Positions 28,491-39,424 of a stretch of DNA of 48,078 nt are shown here, one piece after another (position 1 is the first letter of the stretch; every line of letters starts with the position of its first letter). A program made the position numbers and the translations under genes. A model generated the notes under the pieces. It saw only the letters and a list, made by a program, of their open reading frames with translations, had not been told where the DNA came from and ran no database searches. Source of the DNA: Nemertoderma westbladi (Eukaryota > Xenacoelomorpha > Nemertodermatida > Nemertodermatidae); NCBI GenBank assembly GCA_032718475.1, contig JAUCBJ010001358.1, forward strand, positions 1 to 48,078, in the 5' to 3' direction.

Positions 28491-29757
28491 GTTAGGAAAC
28501 ACACTTATAATTTTTTTTATATACGGTAAATATGATACTAAAGGCTTAGTTGCACTCTATTATATCAACATACAGTAATCAGACAGTCTGATGAATATAA
28601 ATTCTATAATGGACATATTTGTTGTTGAGGTTTTAGCCAGTAAGTCGTTTGTGGTCATTTGGTGATATCTAATTGATTGATCATGATTATGATCGAAACA
28701 AACAGATAAATTAGGCGAAACATGATTCAGTAATCGGTCGAATAGTGAAACAATATAAAAATATAAATATAACTATAAAAGAAAAAAGAAAAAGAAAAGG
28801 AGATTTGGTTTGTGAAAACAACTAAACATTAAAATCACTAACTTGATAACAAATCCAAAATGTATATATATCGAACAAAGCCAAAAATATACTACAAATT
28901 CAGCCACTAATATACTACAAATTCAGCCACTAATATACTACAAATTCAGCCACTAATATACTACAAATTCAGCCACTAATATACTACAAATTCAGCCACT
29001 AATATACTACAAATTCAGCCACTAATATACTACAAATTCAGCCACTAATATACTACAAATTCAGCCACTAATATACTACAAATTCAGCCACTAATATACT
29101 ACAAATTCAGCCACTAATATACTACAAATTCAGCCACTAATATACTACAAATTCAGCCACTAATATACTACAAATTCAGCCACTAATATACTACAAATTC
29201 AGCCACTAATATACTACAAATTCAGCCACTAATATACTACAAATTCAGCCACTAATATACTACAAATTCAGCCACTAATATACTACAAATTCAGCCACTA
29301 ATATACTACATTTAGACACAAATAAACTACATATTCTGAGCCACTAGTGTACTACATTCCGCATTTACAACATACCAGAGAAATTACATTTCGAGATATA
29401 AGCTTCAGGGAACATTAATCTATAAAAATGTATTTTATTTATATCAGATTTTATATATAATTTTCAATGTATCTTTTCCAGTTTAGTCTATTGTCGACTC
29501 ACATGCGTAAGGATTAAATTTTTTCCATATTTTTTTCATTATTTGTTTTTTTCGTACAAGTGGTATTGTAAAGGAAATATTATAATAATATTTAAAAAAA
29601 AACTCACAAATATTAGAAGACAAGCCATTGACAATGAGAAAGGAGCATGAATATCAATAATTTCGTAAAAAAATTATATCAATTTAATATTTAACTTCTA
29701 CTCATCCGAAGCAAGTCCCCAATATTATTGATTATATATTTATATAATTATTTAAAG
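28491..29757 (+). other. Intron 1 of the YWTD gene
   Basis: AT-rich, non-coding. It contains the 23-bp satellite at 28891-29304. It ends at TTATTTAAAG, an AG preceded by a T/A-rich tract. The same TTTAAAG|GATATT word recurs at each repeat unit of the next exon. Confidence 0.55.
28891..29304. repeat. 18 perfect copies of a 23-bp satellite in intron 1
   Basis: ACTACAAATTCAGCCACTAA plus TAT, repeated 18 times from 28891 to 29304 without a visible substitution, then decaying through ACTACATTTAGACAC. It has no spacers, so it is not a CRISPR array. Perfect homogeneity implies recent expansion or gene conversion. Confidence 0.95.
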
Positions 29758-30860
29758 GATATTCTACACCATCCACAGTATCAGAGACCAGGACACCATA
29801 TAAAGGATATTCTACACCATCCACTGTATCAGAAACCAGGACATCATTTAAAGGTTATTCTACACCATCCACAATATCAGAGACCAGGACACCGTTTAAA
29901 GGATATTCTACACCATCCACAATATCAGAGACCAGGACACCGTTTAAAGGATATTCAACACCATCCACAGTATCAGAAACCAGGACACCGTTTAAAGGTT
30001 ATTCTACACCATCCACAGTATCAGAGACCAGGACACCGTTTAAAGGATATTCTACACCATCCACAATATCAGAGACCAGGACACCGTTTAAAGGATATTC
30101 AACACCATCCACAGTATCAGAAACCAGGACACCGTTTAAAGGTTATTCTACACCATCCACTGTATCAGAAACCAGGACATCATTTAAAGGTTATTCTACA
30201 CCATCCACAATATCAGAGACCAGGACACCGTTTAAAGGATATTCTACACCATCCACAATATCAGAGACCAGGACACCATTTAAAGGATATTCTACACCAT
30301 CCACTGTATCAGAGACCAGGACACCATTTAAAGGTTATTCTACACCATCCACTGTATCAGAGACCAGGACACCATTTAAAGGTTATTCTACACCATCCAC
30401 TGTATCAGAAACCAGGACACCATTTAAAGGATATTCTACACCATCCACAGTATCAGAGACCAGGACACCATTTAAAGGATATTCTACACCATCCAAAGTA
30501 TCAGAGACCAGGACACCATTTAAAGGATATTCAACACCATCCACTGTATCAGAGACCAGGACACCATTTAAAGGTTATTCTACACCATCCACTGTATCAG
30601 AAACCAGGACATCATTTAAAGGTTATTCTACACCATCCACAGTATCAGAGACCAGGACACCGTTTAAGGGATATTCAACACCATTCACAGTATCAGAGAC
30701 CAGGACACCATTTAAAGGTTATTCTACACCATCCACAGTATCAGAGACCAGGACACCGTTTAAAGGATATTCAACACCATTCACAGTATCAGAGACCAGG
30801 ACACCATTTAAAGGATATTCAACACCATTCACAGTATCAGAGACCAGGACACCATTTAAA
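29757..30860 (+). repeat. 23 x 48-bp coding minisatellite
   Basis: The interval is exactly 1104 bases = 23 x 48, no unit having an insertion or deletion. Substitutions are few and mostly at fixed sites (ACAG/ACTG/ACAA in the third codon group, GAGACC/GAAACC, CCG/CCA, GGA/GGT). It encodes the stalk described for exon 2. Confidence 0.95.
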
Positions 30861-31060
30861 GGTTATTCTACACCTGGTACTGGAATATATACCGAACCAA
30901 CGACCAGTTACAGTAGCCAGTGTAATGTGTGTCTCGATGACAGTTCAGGAAGTGGAAACTGCCTCCCTAGCAATCCATTATATTGGACTGGATTGCACGA
31001 CATTGTGAATGGTTGCGAATCTTGTACTATGGAAACAGTGGCAAAGTTTGGAGATGACGG
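29758..31060 (+). CDS. YWTD/mucin/Ly6-like surface protein, exon 2 (23 mucin-type repeats)
   Basis: In the frame set by exon 1 the exon encodes 23 units of 16 residues such as GYSTPSTVSETRTPFK, with PSTIS, PFTVS and RTSFK variants. Ser, Thr and Pro make up over half of each unit, so dense O-glycosylation is likely: a mucin-like stalk. After the repeats, GYSTPGTGIYTEPTTSYSSQ leads into a cysteine-rich start (CNVCLDDSSGSGNC, NGCESC). The donor GG|GTGAGT follows 31060, phase 2. A second frame through the repeats (HHPQYQRPGHRLK) is also open but does not join either neighbour. The unit length of 48 bases preserves frame. Confidence 0.78.
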
Positions 31061-31693
31061 GTGAGTAGAATACCGGTAATGTAATGCAGCCCAATAGAGA
31101 GGACCCACTAGCTGAATAGCTAAATAAATGAAATATTTTAAGAGCTGCAGCTACAAAACGCTAAATAGATGCACCCATCATGGAACTGTATCTATTTTTT
31201 CGTTTAATGTATTTTTATTAGTCTAACTTTTTTTGGGTTTGATTATCATTAGGTCTGCGACAAAGCAAAGAAATAACAGACCGAACTGAACCTAAAATGT
31301 ACTATAGGTTGTATAGATACTTCAGTCAAATACAGTATTAACATGTGAAAAAATGTTGCCAACTTGAGAAAAAATGTTGCCATCATGTGAAAAAAGTTGC
31401 TTGGCCCAATTATTTAGATTTGGAAGAGGCGATACAAACCAAAAAACTAAGCAGTACGGAATTCAGGTAACCAAAGGCATCTGTTGTATTGAAATTGAAA
31501 TGAAATGCAGATGTAATTCATCCAAGTCAATTCTCAATCTTCATTGAGATATGGACTTCCTCATCTCCCAAAGAGGAAGTTGTATGTAAAAAGGTTCATG
31601 ACAAAGAGATAATAAGAAAAGTAATAGTAATGAGAAAAATACCCTTTTTTTAAGAGAATTTAAATTTGTTAAAATTGTTTGTAAATTTTACAG
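31061..31693 (+). other. Intron 2 of the YWTD gene
   Basis: GTGAGT donor to TTTTACAG acceptor. Non-coding, with a small repeat of TGAAAAAATGTTGCC (three variants, about 31347-31402). Confidence 0.65.
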
Positions 31694-31976
31694 GGTTGCT
31701 TATCAAGTATATCGAGGATGTGGGTCGAATAGCTGCCCACCAATTCCAGCGCTTTTTGAAAATCCCCGAGAAGCTCAACGGATGAAAAAAGATTGTACAG
31801 TTCGGCATAATGAAGTGAGATGTCTTTACTGTTGTCAAGGAAACTGGTGCACAGACAGTGTGAATGTAATGCAAGATATCAGCAAAGCGATTACAGCAGG
31901 AGCGAAAGGTTCTGCAGAAATAACGACTTTCATGATTGTGTCAGGAGTTCTACTGATATATTTCCTCTACCATTGA
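31694..31976 (+). CDS. YWTD/mucin/Ly6-like surface protein, last exon
   Basis: Joined in phase to exon 2, it encodes the rest of a cysteine-rich module (YRGCGSNSCPPIPALF, KKDCTVRHNEVRCLYCCQGN then WCTD) and the C-terminus GSAEITTFMIVSGVLLIYFL plus YH before TGA. The two exons give 12 cysteines, ending CCxxxWC, reminiscent of the three-finger Ly6/uPAR fold. The terminal hydrophobic stretch without a basic cytoplasmic tail suggests cleavage and a GPI anchor; a single-pass membrane anchor is the alternative. The three exons total 2481 bases, 826 residues. Confidence 0.75.
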
Positions 31977-32872
31977 CTGCGTTGACAAACATGTAACACA
32001 AATTGTATAAAGTGGCCAAATTCATGATTTAATCCCAATTAATTTATATTAATTAACTAATTATATGTTGGATATCTAAGATATAGTCGTAAAGTATTTT
32101 CAACGTAAAAACGTATTTTTTTTTTCAACGTAAAACCCGTATTTTTTGTACATTAATTTTAGTATCTGTAATCGTTCTAACGAATATTTAAATTATTCTG
32201 GTGATGATAAAGAGCTAGTCTGACACCCATTAGGTTTGTTTCAATTATTACATTAATTAACAATAATTAATAAATTCAAAATTATTTTGTATTTAATACT
32301 TACGATCTGTAGTTTGAACTGATAATGTTTACATTCCACATTGATTCACCAATATTTTAATATCCAGCCACTCTAACTTGTCATTGTCACTTTCACAGTA
32401 TTGGTAATTATTTTTTAGAAGAATTGAAATTATCCACTGGAAAAAAGATCCCTGGTTTACCATTTGCCTACGATTTTAGAACCAGAAGGGCACTATTTAA
32501 TTAAAACAATGCCAACATCCATTTTGTCACTTTAACTTAACACGATTTCCTTATGCTTATATTATACTTTATGATCTTGCCTTATTTTTGTTTAACGCTT
32601 GTTTATAAAAAATATTAATGGTTAATGTATCGTGTATTAGTATATTAAAAGTGTTGCCTGTGGGTCGGTGCCAGCTTTTTATATTTTAATTTGTGCTACA
32701 GTACAGGCATTATCTATTACATACAGTATTACTATTTACATGACCTATCTCATTGTATTGTATACTAGGTGGTGGTGGCATTATTTCTCTGTCAAATTTC
32801 AACAATAGCACACTTGGTGCTTGTCGCTAATGATGATTAAACAATATATGTTTTTTACATTCTTAATTTTAG

Positions 32873-33006
32873 GCAAACCAGGTCCTTTTTTTTGGAGGTC
32901 TTCAGCAAATCTCAGAATCCAATACAATTATATCTTCTATGTGATTACGACTGAACCCCATGATGGTCGATGGTGTTTGGCGGATCCGTGTTTACAGACA
33001 TTGTGA
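32873..33006 (+). CDS. Candidate exon, unknown protein
   Basis: After TTCTTAATTTTAG the frame GKPGPFFWRSSANLRIQYNY then VITTEPHDGRWCLADP is open to TGA at 33004. No domain is recognised. An overlapping frame (32970-33191) carries a hydrophobic segment IFGLPLAGCILTLLCLAINI. Either or neither may be real. Confidence 0.22.
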
Positions 33007-33788
33007 CATTTTTATTTCAATTACAATTCAAAAAAGTTAATAATAAACCCAGACGATCATCAACCAAGTTGAGGTCCTGTAGTTACATTTTTGGTTTACC
33101 TCTGGCTGGTTGTATTTTAACCCTATTATGTTTGGCAATAAACATTTGCAGGACATCGGTAAGGAGCAAGGGAGGACAGCCCTCTGACTAATCGGTGTGC
33201 CTACTGCATACCAAACTGTTTTAGAAATGCGATATTTTTATCTACAGTGCTGCTCAATTGTTCGTTCATACCATAAATTTTTGGAAATTTGGAATTTAGT
33301 AATTTAAAAGTAATTTAAATTTCCTACCAATTTTTATATGAATTAAGCTTTCAAATGATATACAATAAAGTAATGCTAAAGGCATCTGAATAAAATAATA
33401 AAATAGTAATAAATATATAATAAGTAATAATAATAAAAATAAAGACAATTCCCATTTTGAGAAAGATATCGAATACCCGCAATATTTACTTGATGGATAC
33501 CATAAGGCGAGACGAGCAATTTCATGAAAAGGTAAGAACATCACTATGATGCAAGGACTTTTAAAAATTGTACAAATATCATTGCTAATAGATTTTCTTT
33601 TTTGATGATAATAATTCTATGAAAACTGAAGATATATAAGTTCCAAGGTGTTTCCAACCAATATTTAAATTAAAGGAACGAAGCAGGTTACACTGGCATC
33701 TCATTCTAACCAAAACAGCAAATGGAAGTCAATAGCACAGCTTTAATTTTAATATTTGTTTGTAATTAATGATATATCATTTGTGCAG

Positions 33789-33934
33789 ATTTTACCCTCG
33801 GCAGTGTTGAACATATTTTATCAAGAATTCCCAAATTCCGGGATCTGCTCTGATAATAGCCTTTCTATAGGAACCTTGTCAGAGAACCGTTATAATTATA
33901 CTACGGCCGTTTTCCAAAAGGTTTTCCAAAATGT
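33789..33934 (+). CDS. Candidate internal exon, unknown protein
   Basis: A good acceptor (ATTTGTGCAG) and a consensus donor (GT|GTAAGT) enclose 146 bases with one open frame (PSAVLNIFYQEFPNSGICSD, then GTLSENRYNYTTAVFQKVFQ). Two of the three frames are closed by stops. No family is recognised, and neighbouring exons were not found. Confidence 0.35.
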
Positions 33935-34624
33935 GTAAGTTGGTGGGTGGGGGTAGTGTTGATGTGTCCTTGTGTGTGTCGGAAGCATATCAGAACATAT
34001 AACTAGCCGTAGTATAATTAAAATTGTTTGCTAAGATGGATTGTAGTTCTGTTGTATGAAGGCCCCACTCAAATTTCTACTGAGCATAATTCGGTTGAAT
34101 AACTTGCACAATTGATGTCATTTTTAATTTTATAGTATCGCTTTTCATTATGAGTGGTGTATGTATATTTTGTATCTTTTGTACTTTTTGAGGTTCATTG
34201 GATATTTAAGAAAAATATTAATAATTTAGTTCCTTCCTATAATTACAGATGAATTATATTATAAATAAAAAAAAACATGATAATAAAGAATAGTAAATAG
34301 AACCAAAAGAGAGAAAATTAGTATAAAGTTAAACTCCTCAGAAATTAAATGAAATATAGACTACAGTGATATAGAACTACAATAATATAGACTATAATGA
34401 GACTACATGAATAATTAAATTAATTTGGATTGAGCTGATAATGGAACTGCAATAAATAATATATTAGGATTTTGTGCAGAAGTTGAAAAATGTGGAAGGA
34501 CGTCTTTGTGGCTTGTACTAAAGCTATATAGTTTCGGTATTGAATATCATTTAATTTATTACAGTTAGTTGTATTATTAGCACAATCATCATTTGGTCAT
34601 TATCGCCTGGCAGCTATATTTGAG

Positions 34625-36047
34625 AAATGAAAACAAATAAGTTGGTGCTAGTTCCCAAGAAGGGCAACCTAACACTCTATGGTTCTTTTCGGGGAATCTC
34701 ATTGATCTCGATTGCTGCAAAGCTATACAATAGAATTCTATTAAATCGCATCAGGGATCCCATTGAGAGACTGCTCCGTGGAAATCAGAATGGGTTCCGT
34801 AAAGGTCGTGGGACCATGGAGCCCATTTTGGCACTTAGAAGGATAATTGAAGAGTTATCAAAAAAGAAAGACAGGCATCTGGCTGTTATCTTTGTTGACT
34901 TCTTCAAGGCCTTTGATTCAGTCTCTCGCTCACGTATGTTCAGCATACTTTCATTATATGGGATTCCTGATGAAATTATTGCAGCAATCAGATCAGTATA
35001 CTATGGTTCGACAACATTTGTGTCTACTGTTGACGGTGACACAGAACCATTTGAAGTGTTATGGGGCGTCCTCCAGGGAGACACACTTGCACCATTCTTG
35101 TTCATAATTGTTGTTGACTATGTTCTACGCATGTCCTTAGATCATCATAATGGTGATGGGGTGACGATTACTCCACCACTGGCTCCAGAAGTCGAGGAAA
35201 TCCTGCCAAGTACCTAACTGATCTAGACTTTGCTGATGACTTAGGAGTACTCTCAGAATCACTAGAGGGAGCCCAACGGCTCCTCAGCTCATTAGAACAT
35301 GCTGCTTCTAGTGTTGGTCTTTTTATTAACTCCAGAAAGACCAAAATTTTGACAGTTAACTTTGAAAGTCCTCAGCAAGTCTCTGATCGGATGAGCATAA
35401 GCTCAAAAGATGGTATGCTTGAGCATGTGGATGACTTCTGTTACCTGGGATCATGGGTCCGGAAGTCAGGTGAAGACCTTCGAATACGTAAGGGAAAGGC
35501 ATGGGCAGCCTTGAATAGGCTTTCCAGGATTTGGAAGTCACCGAGAATTAATCAGAAACTTAAGGTCCGGTTATTTAGAGCAGCAGTAGTTCCAGTACTC
35601 CTCTATGGGAGTCCATGCTGGGATCTAACTGCTGAGGACACCAAATCTCTGGACGGCACATTCACAAGAATGCTACGCCGGGTTCATTGTGTCAAGTTCA
35701 ATGCACACATCTCCAACCAGACACTATATAACATTGGAGGTGTCTCATTGGTTCCCCCAAGCTTGACACTAGAACAAAATCGCCTCCGCTTTGCAGGACA
35801 TTGCTTTCGCCGTGAGGACCAGCCAGTGCATAATCTTGTACTTTGGCAGCCTCATGGAGTGAATAAGCATGGTGGACAGCCCATGACTTTCTTGAGACGC
35901 ATCTTAAAGGACACTGGCCTTGAAGATGCGGATGATCTAGCAAATGTCATGGGTGATAGGGAGTTGTGGCGGTGCAATTTTATCGATAAGCCGGCACAGC
36001 ATTCTTAAAAATGCAGCTGCAATGCAGCATGCCGATCCTAGTAGTAG
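34625..36047 (+). mobile_element. 5'-truncated RTE-like LINE with 10-bp target duplication
   Basis: Flanked by TATATTTGAG at 34615-34624 and 36048-36057. It ends in GATCC(TAG)n. It holds a large part of the reverse transcriptase protein and is the longest copy of the second RTE-like subfamily here; other copies are at 24241-24705, 39868-40178 and 47363-48078. Confidence 0.92.
34627..36008 (+). pseudogene. LINE reverse transcriptase, broken by a frame change
   Basis: 34627-35217 carries KLVLVPKKGNLTLYGSFRGI, NQNGFRKGRGTMEPILALRR, VIFVDFFKAFDS and GVLQGDTLAPFLF. 35218-36008 continues in another frame with DLDFADDLGVLS (one substitution in the second position of the palm motif region), FCYLGSWVRKSGED, CVKFNAHISNQTLY and FAGHCFRREDQPVHN, ending at TCT TAA. 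The break near 35200 removes a functional product. The endonuclease is absent because of 5' truncation. Confidence 0.85.
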
Positions 36048-36137
36048 TATATTTGAGCTGAATATTGACTTATGTGTATTTCCTATTTCACTATACTATA
36101 CAACACTACATATACTATAAGAGATTAATGTTAAATA

Positions 36138-36220
36138 CTAGGGATAATGGCTAAACTGGTTACCGCTGCTCGCTATGGAAGGATAGGCCTACAGTATAGT
36201 TATGGATCATCTGCCAGAGA
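36138..36220 (+). ncRNA. Degenerate tRNA-like sequence (A box only)
   Basis: TGGCTAAACTGG at 36148-36159 fits the RNA polymerase III A box and is followed by TTACCGCTGCTCGC. No acceptable B box is found 30-60 bases downstream. It resembles the head of the better preserved sequence at 44601-44691 and may be a decayed SINE relic. Confidence 0.22.
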
Positions 36221-36352
36221 TGTTATCCGCATATTTTTCCGCTTCTGCACCAATCCTATTATATTATATAAATATTAATCATTAAATAAGGGAACATTTT
36301 AAAACGAAATGTTTATTAAATTCAGAATGAACAGAGCTTATCTGAACCTAAT

Positions 36353-37469
36353 TTATTGCAAATGTAATTCTTTCACAAAATCAGTTCCAATTTTAGGAAA
36401 AGACTCGCAATCAGGTAAACCAAATGACTTCAAAACCACATCGACATCCATAATTTGTTCCTTTGTAAGTGGCTTCTTAAAATTTTTAAGTTCCTTCCTA
36501 GCTAATACAGAGTTGCTCTGACTGTCGTCCTCAGGAAGTGAACCATCTACACCAGAATTCAGTTCGATTTTACAGAAGTCAGCGATTTGTGGGAGAAACC
36601 ATCCAAAGTTGTTAACCAATTCCTCGTAACTGATTACCATCAACTTGACATTGTAGACCTGTGCCAGCTCCTGTGTGCTCAGGATGTTCGCTACGAACAC
36701 AGAGGCCAGTCGACTTATAATGTGACCGATGAAGAAGTTGGAGTAGAAGTAATCCAACTTCTGCGCTCTAACGCTCATCTTATCCCGGAAATGGTTCATG
36801 ATAAACTCTTTCAAACTCTCGAATTGCATCAGTATAGATATTGTTGCGAAGGGGATACTCTTAAAAAGAATTGGCGGAATTAAACTGTAGAAAATGGACT
36901 GAATAGATTGTATATATTCTATTGGATGACGATAAAGATACAAGGCTCGCGCAGATGGATATATATGAGCCACCTCAGATACCATAGCGATCGCCTGGGC
37001 TGATATCTTAAAAACTATGTCAATTTGACCGCGTTGTTTTGAGCTGGAGATAATGAGACAATCAAGGCATGATTTGAGAAGATCGTGTCTCGAGTAGTAT
37101 GAGCAACCAAAATTATAATTTTCTTTCATAATGGTGAACACAGATGATTCATTCAAGGCTATAGCATTTGATTGATCCTCAAGGACTGTTGTGATTAGTG
37201 TTGATCCGCATCTCCCTGTGTTTGGTATCAATGTGATGTTGAAATGATTTGTGGATGGGGCTTCTCTCTCCATTATTGTCACAAAGTGTCTCAATGGAAT
37301 GGAGATCACTTGGTAGCAGAATTTATATTGGTTCTGATAGAAGAATGGCCCACAACTGTGCAGATGACATTCAACATCACATTTTGCAAACATGGCGTAA
37401 TCTTTATCAATTGACATTAGTGTCACTTTATCATCAAATATGACTCTTGGATGAGTGTAGCAATGGTGT
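36353..37469 (-). CDS. Membrane sulfotransferase, last exon (catalytic domain)
   Basis: Minus-strand exon after the acceptor TTTATTTGCAG; stop at 36355-36353. It encodes HHCYTHPRVIFDDKVTLMSI, then the PAPS-binding loop ITLIPNTGRCGSTLIT (5'-phosphosulfate loop TGRCGST). The 3'-phosphate-binding region is SARALYLYRHPIEYIQSIQS, and the exon ends GLPDCESFPKIGTDFVKE. The enzyme would transfer sulfate from PAPS to a carbohydrate or other acceptor in the Golgi. About 370 residues, with motifs at the usual spacing. The first base of the exon, joined to exon 2, makes a TGA (see findings). Confidence 0.78.
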
Positions 37470-37659
37470 CTGCAAATAAATTATATATATCATGAAGAAT
37501 TACAATACCAAACTAATCTATATTCACTCACTATCTGTACAATCGGAAAAATAATCGGAAAATATAATCGGAAAAAATTTAATAAATATTATTGACAAAC
37601 TCTCTAGGCCTGATAAGTAATCCTCCTGATACGGTCACTTCCAATGTATGTGTACATAC

Positions 37660-37818
37660 CAATAGAAAATAAACATACAGTCGCTTCCAGTATATTCTTT
37701 CCGTTCAATACCAAAAAAGATAGGTCCACGATAATACCAACAATGGACTGGACAGTCATATAGTAAATGTGATAGGCAGTTGGATGGATAGGTATTCAAT
37801 AATCCAACTAATTCCCAA
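37660..37818 (-). CDS. Membrane sulfotransferase, exon 2
   Basis: Minus-strand exon between a weak acceptor (GATGCCAG) and a good donor (TATTG|GTATGT). The frame reads WELVGLLNTYPSNCLSHLLY, DCPVHCWYYRGPIFFGIERK and EYTGSDCMFIFY. It enters with one base, matching the phase-2 end of exon 1, and leaves in phase 2, matching exon 3. The peptide continues naturally into HHCYTHP of exon 3 apart from the junction codon. Confidence 0.5.
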
Positions 37819-38581
37819 CTGGCATCATTGAGGATTTTCCAAAAAGTGGACAAATTTAACACCGAATATTGAATTTTTCATATACAAAACCACTACGAAA
37901 TTAGAGTCACTTTGAGATGTTTTACGAAAACATTTTTTTATTATCTATTATTCAGCTGGGAAGAGCACACCTTCTAAGTCATAATGCGCGTTATATCTTA
38001 CGGATAATAATTATTTCTAAGTTAGAGACACAAATTAACTTAATTTCATACCATTCTATTAGTTTCAATCTGAAATTAAAATTTCTCGTTTCATATTAAT
38101 TTATGATGGAATCCAATCCAGTATTCCACAAATAGAATGGGTGCATTAAAGATCATTGAACTTCCATCGATATACATACAATACTAAACTTCATATAAAC
38201 ATCTGGAAAACAACATTTATGTGGCCAAATAAAAAATTATTATGTCACAGCGCGCCGTATCATTATTACTATTATTAATGAATAATAATAATAGGGTTAA
38301 CAATAATGAGATTAAAGAGCGATTATATTTACTGACGGTTTCCTAGCAGAAAAATTGTTAGGAACTACTGTTAAAAACATCAATAAAACTACATAAATAC
38401 TACTTAATTAAATTTATCATTGTAATACATACATTCAGTGGTAATTATTTGTGTATAAAGTAACGTTTCAGATTTTCTAATCAAATTAAATAAATTAAAT
38501 GTTCCTAAAGAACGTTCACCTATCCAACAGTGCGTGAGCGGTAAAGTAGTCGGGTGGTATTGAAGCGGTAAGCCAGCGGTG

Positions 38582-38822
38582 CACTACCCGGAGCCCGTTC
38601 ACATCCAACGGTACCGTTGTTGCGGTAAATGATCTGGACTGATCTATCTGTTCAACAGGAAATTACATTAATTGTTTTAACATTGTTTAAATGGGCTGCG
38701 GTAAACCGCGCGTTTCAGCGCACAACTACCTGTTGGGTCGTTCACAGTCAGCGGTGTACCGCTGGCCCTGCGGTACACCGCGCGGTGTACCGTTCCGTTG
38801 GATGTGAACGGGCCTTATAGTG
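38582..38822. mobile_element. CACTA-like MITE, 241 bp
   Basis: It starts CACTA and ends TAGTG, the hallmark of CACTA/EnSpm ends. GCCCGTTCACATCCAACGG near the left end is matched inverted by CCGTTGGATGTGAACGGGC near the right. It is GC-richer than its surroundings and packed with GCGGTGTACCGC words, including a perfect 22-base palindrome at 38771-38792. The flanking dinucleotide TG on both sides could be a 2-base target duplication. No coding capacity. Confidence 0.6.
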
Positions 38823-39401
38823 TGTTTAATAAAAATTGAAATCTCGTGAAAATGGTATCACGTCTTGCAATGTCAAAATTCCCCTGCCTTATCAATCCTG
38901 GCCTCGTCATCTTGAAGAAAACTTTAAATTAACATAAATATTTCTTTTATGGTACATATTTTTACCTATTATTTCTTATTTTCATGTTTTTCAAATATAC
39001 TGCTAATAAACCCGTGAAATATTTTTAAGTACAATATTTTTATAGAGTTACTGTGCTAATATTTTATATTTACTGCGTTGTCTTATCCTCTTGGTGTGTT
39101 CTCTCTTCTCTTTTACGGTCATGACCGTTCACCCCGACAGGGGGTGTTTATTATAATTAAAAAAAATAAAAAATGAAATGGGTCGTGCTAAATATGAATA
39201 CATAAAATGAAATAAATATCCAAAGTAAAGAAATGAGACAGGGGGGAACCTGGACGCAAAACCCGCCTCAATGTTAAATTCTCAATTTAACCAAAACAAT
39301 AAACTAAACACAATAAACAGGTTACAGTTTAATTTTTAAAAGAATCAGCTGTTATTTACGTCGAATTTCCCCTGGAGAGGCTTGAATTTTTATTTCCAGT
39401 A

Positions 39402-39424
39402 CCCCCCCCCCCCCCCCCCCCCCC
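39402..39424 (+). repeat. Poly-C tract of 23 bases followed by C/T-rich sequence
   Basis: A run of C continuing into CCCTCCCTCCCCCACC. Open frames of polyproline or polyglycine on both strands here are by-products. Confidence 0.9.

Larger units (their letters stand above)
31977..34614. other. Mostly non-coding AT-rich interval
   Basis: Follows the YWTD gene. Apart from two candidate exons (listed separately) nothing is recognised. It contains short homopolymers, a (TAA/TAT)-rich patch at 33390-33440 and an AATAAA-like word at 33142. Confidence 0.4.

Noticed and set aside
28891-29304. CRISPR-like regular array
   Set aside because: Units are directly contiguous with no unique spacers, and the genome is animal. 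It is a satellite.
29728-31008. 426-codon frame with HHPQYQRPGHRLK repeats
   Set aside because: It is an alternative frame of the 48-bp array. It does not connect to a start, a splice phase or the downstream cysteine module, while the Ser/Thr/Pro frame does all three.
36587-36883. 98-codon plus-strand frame over the sulfotransferase exon
   Set aside because: Antisense to a well-supported coding exon with PAPS-binding motifs.
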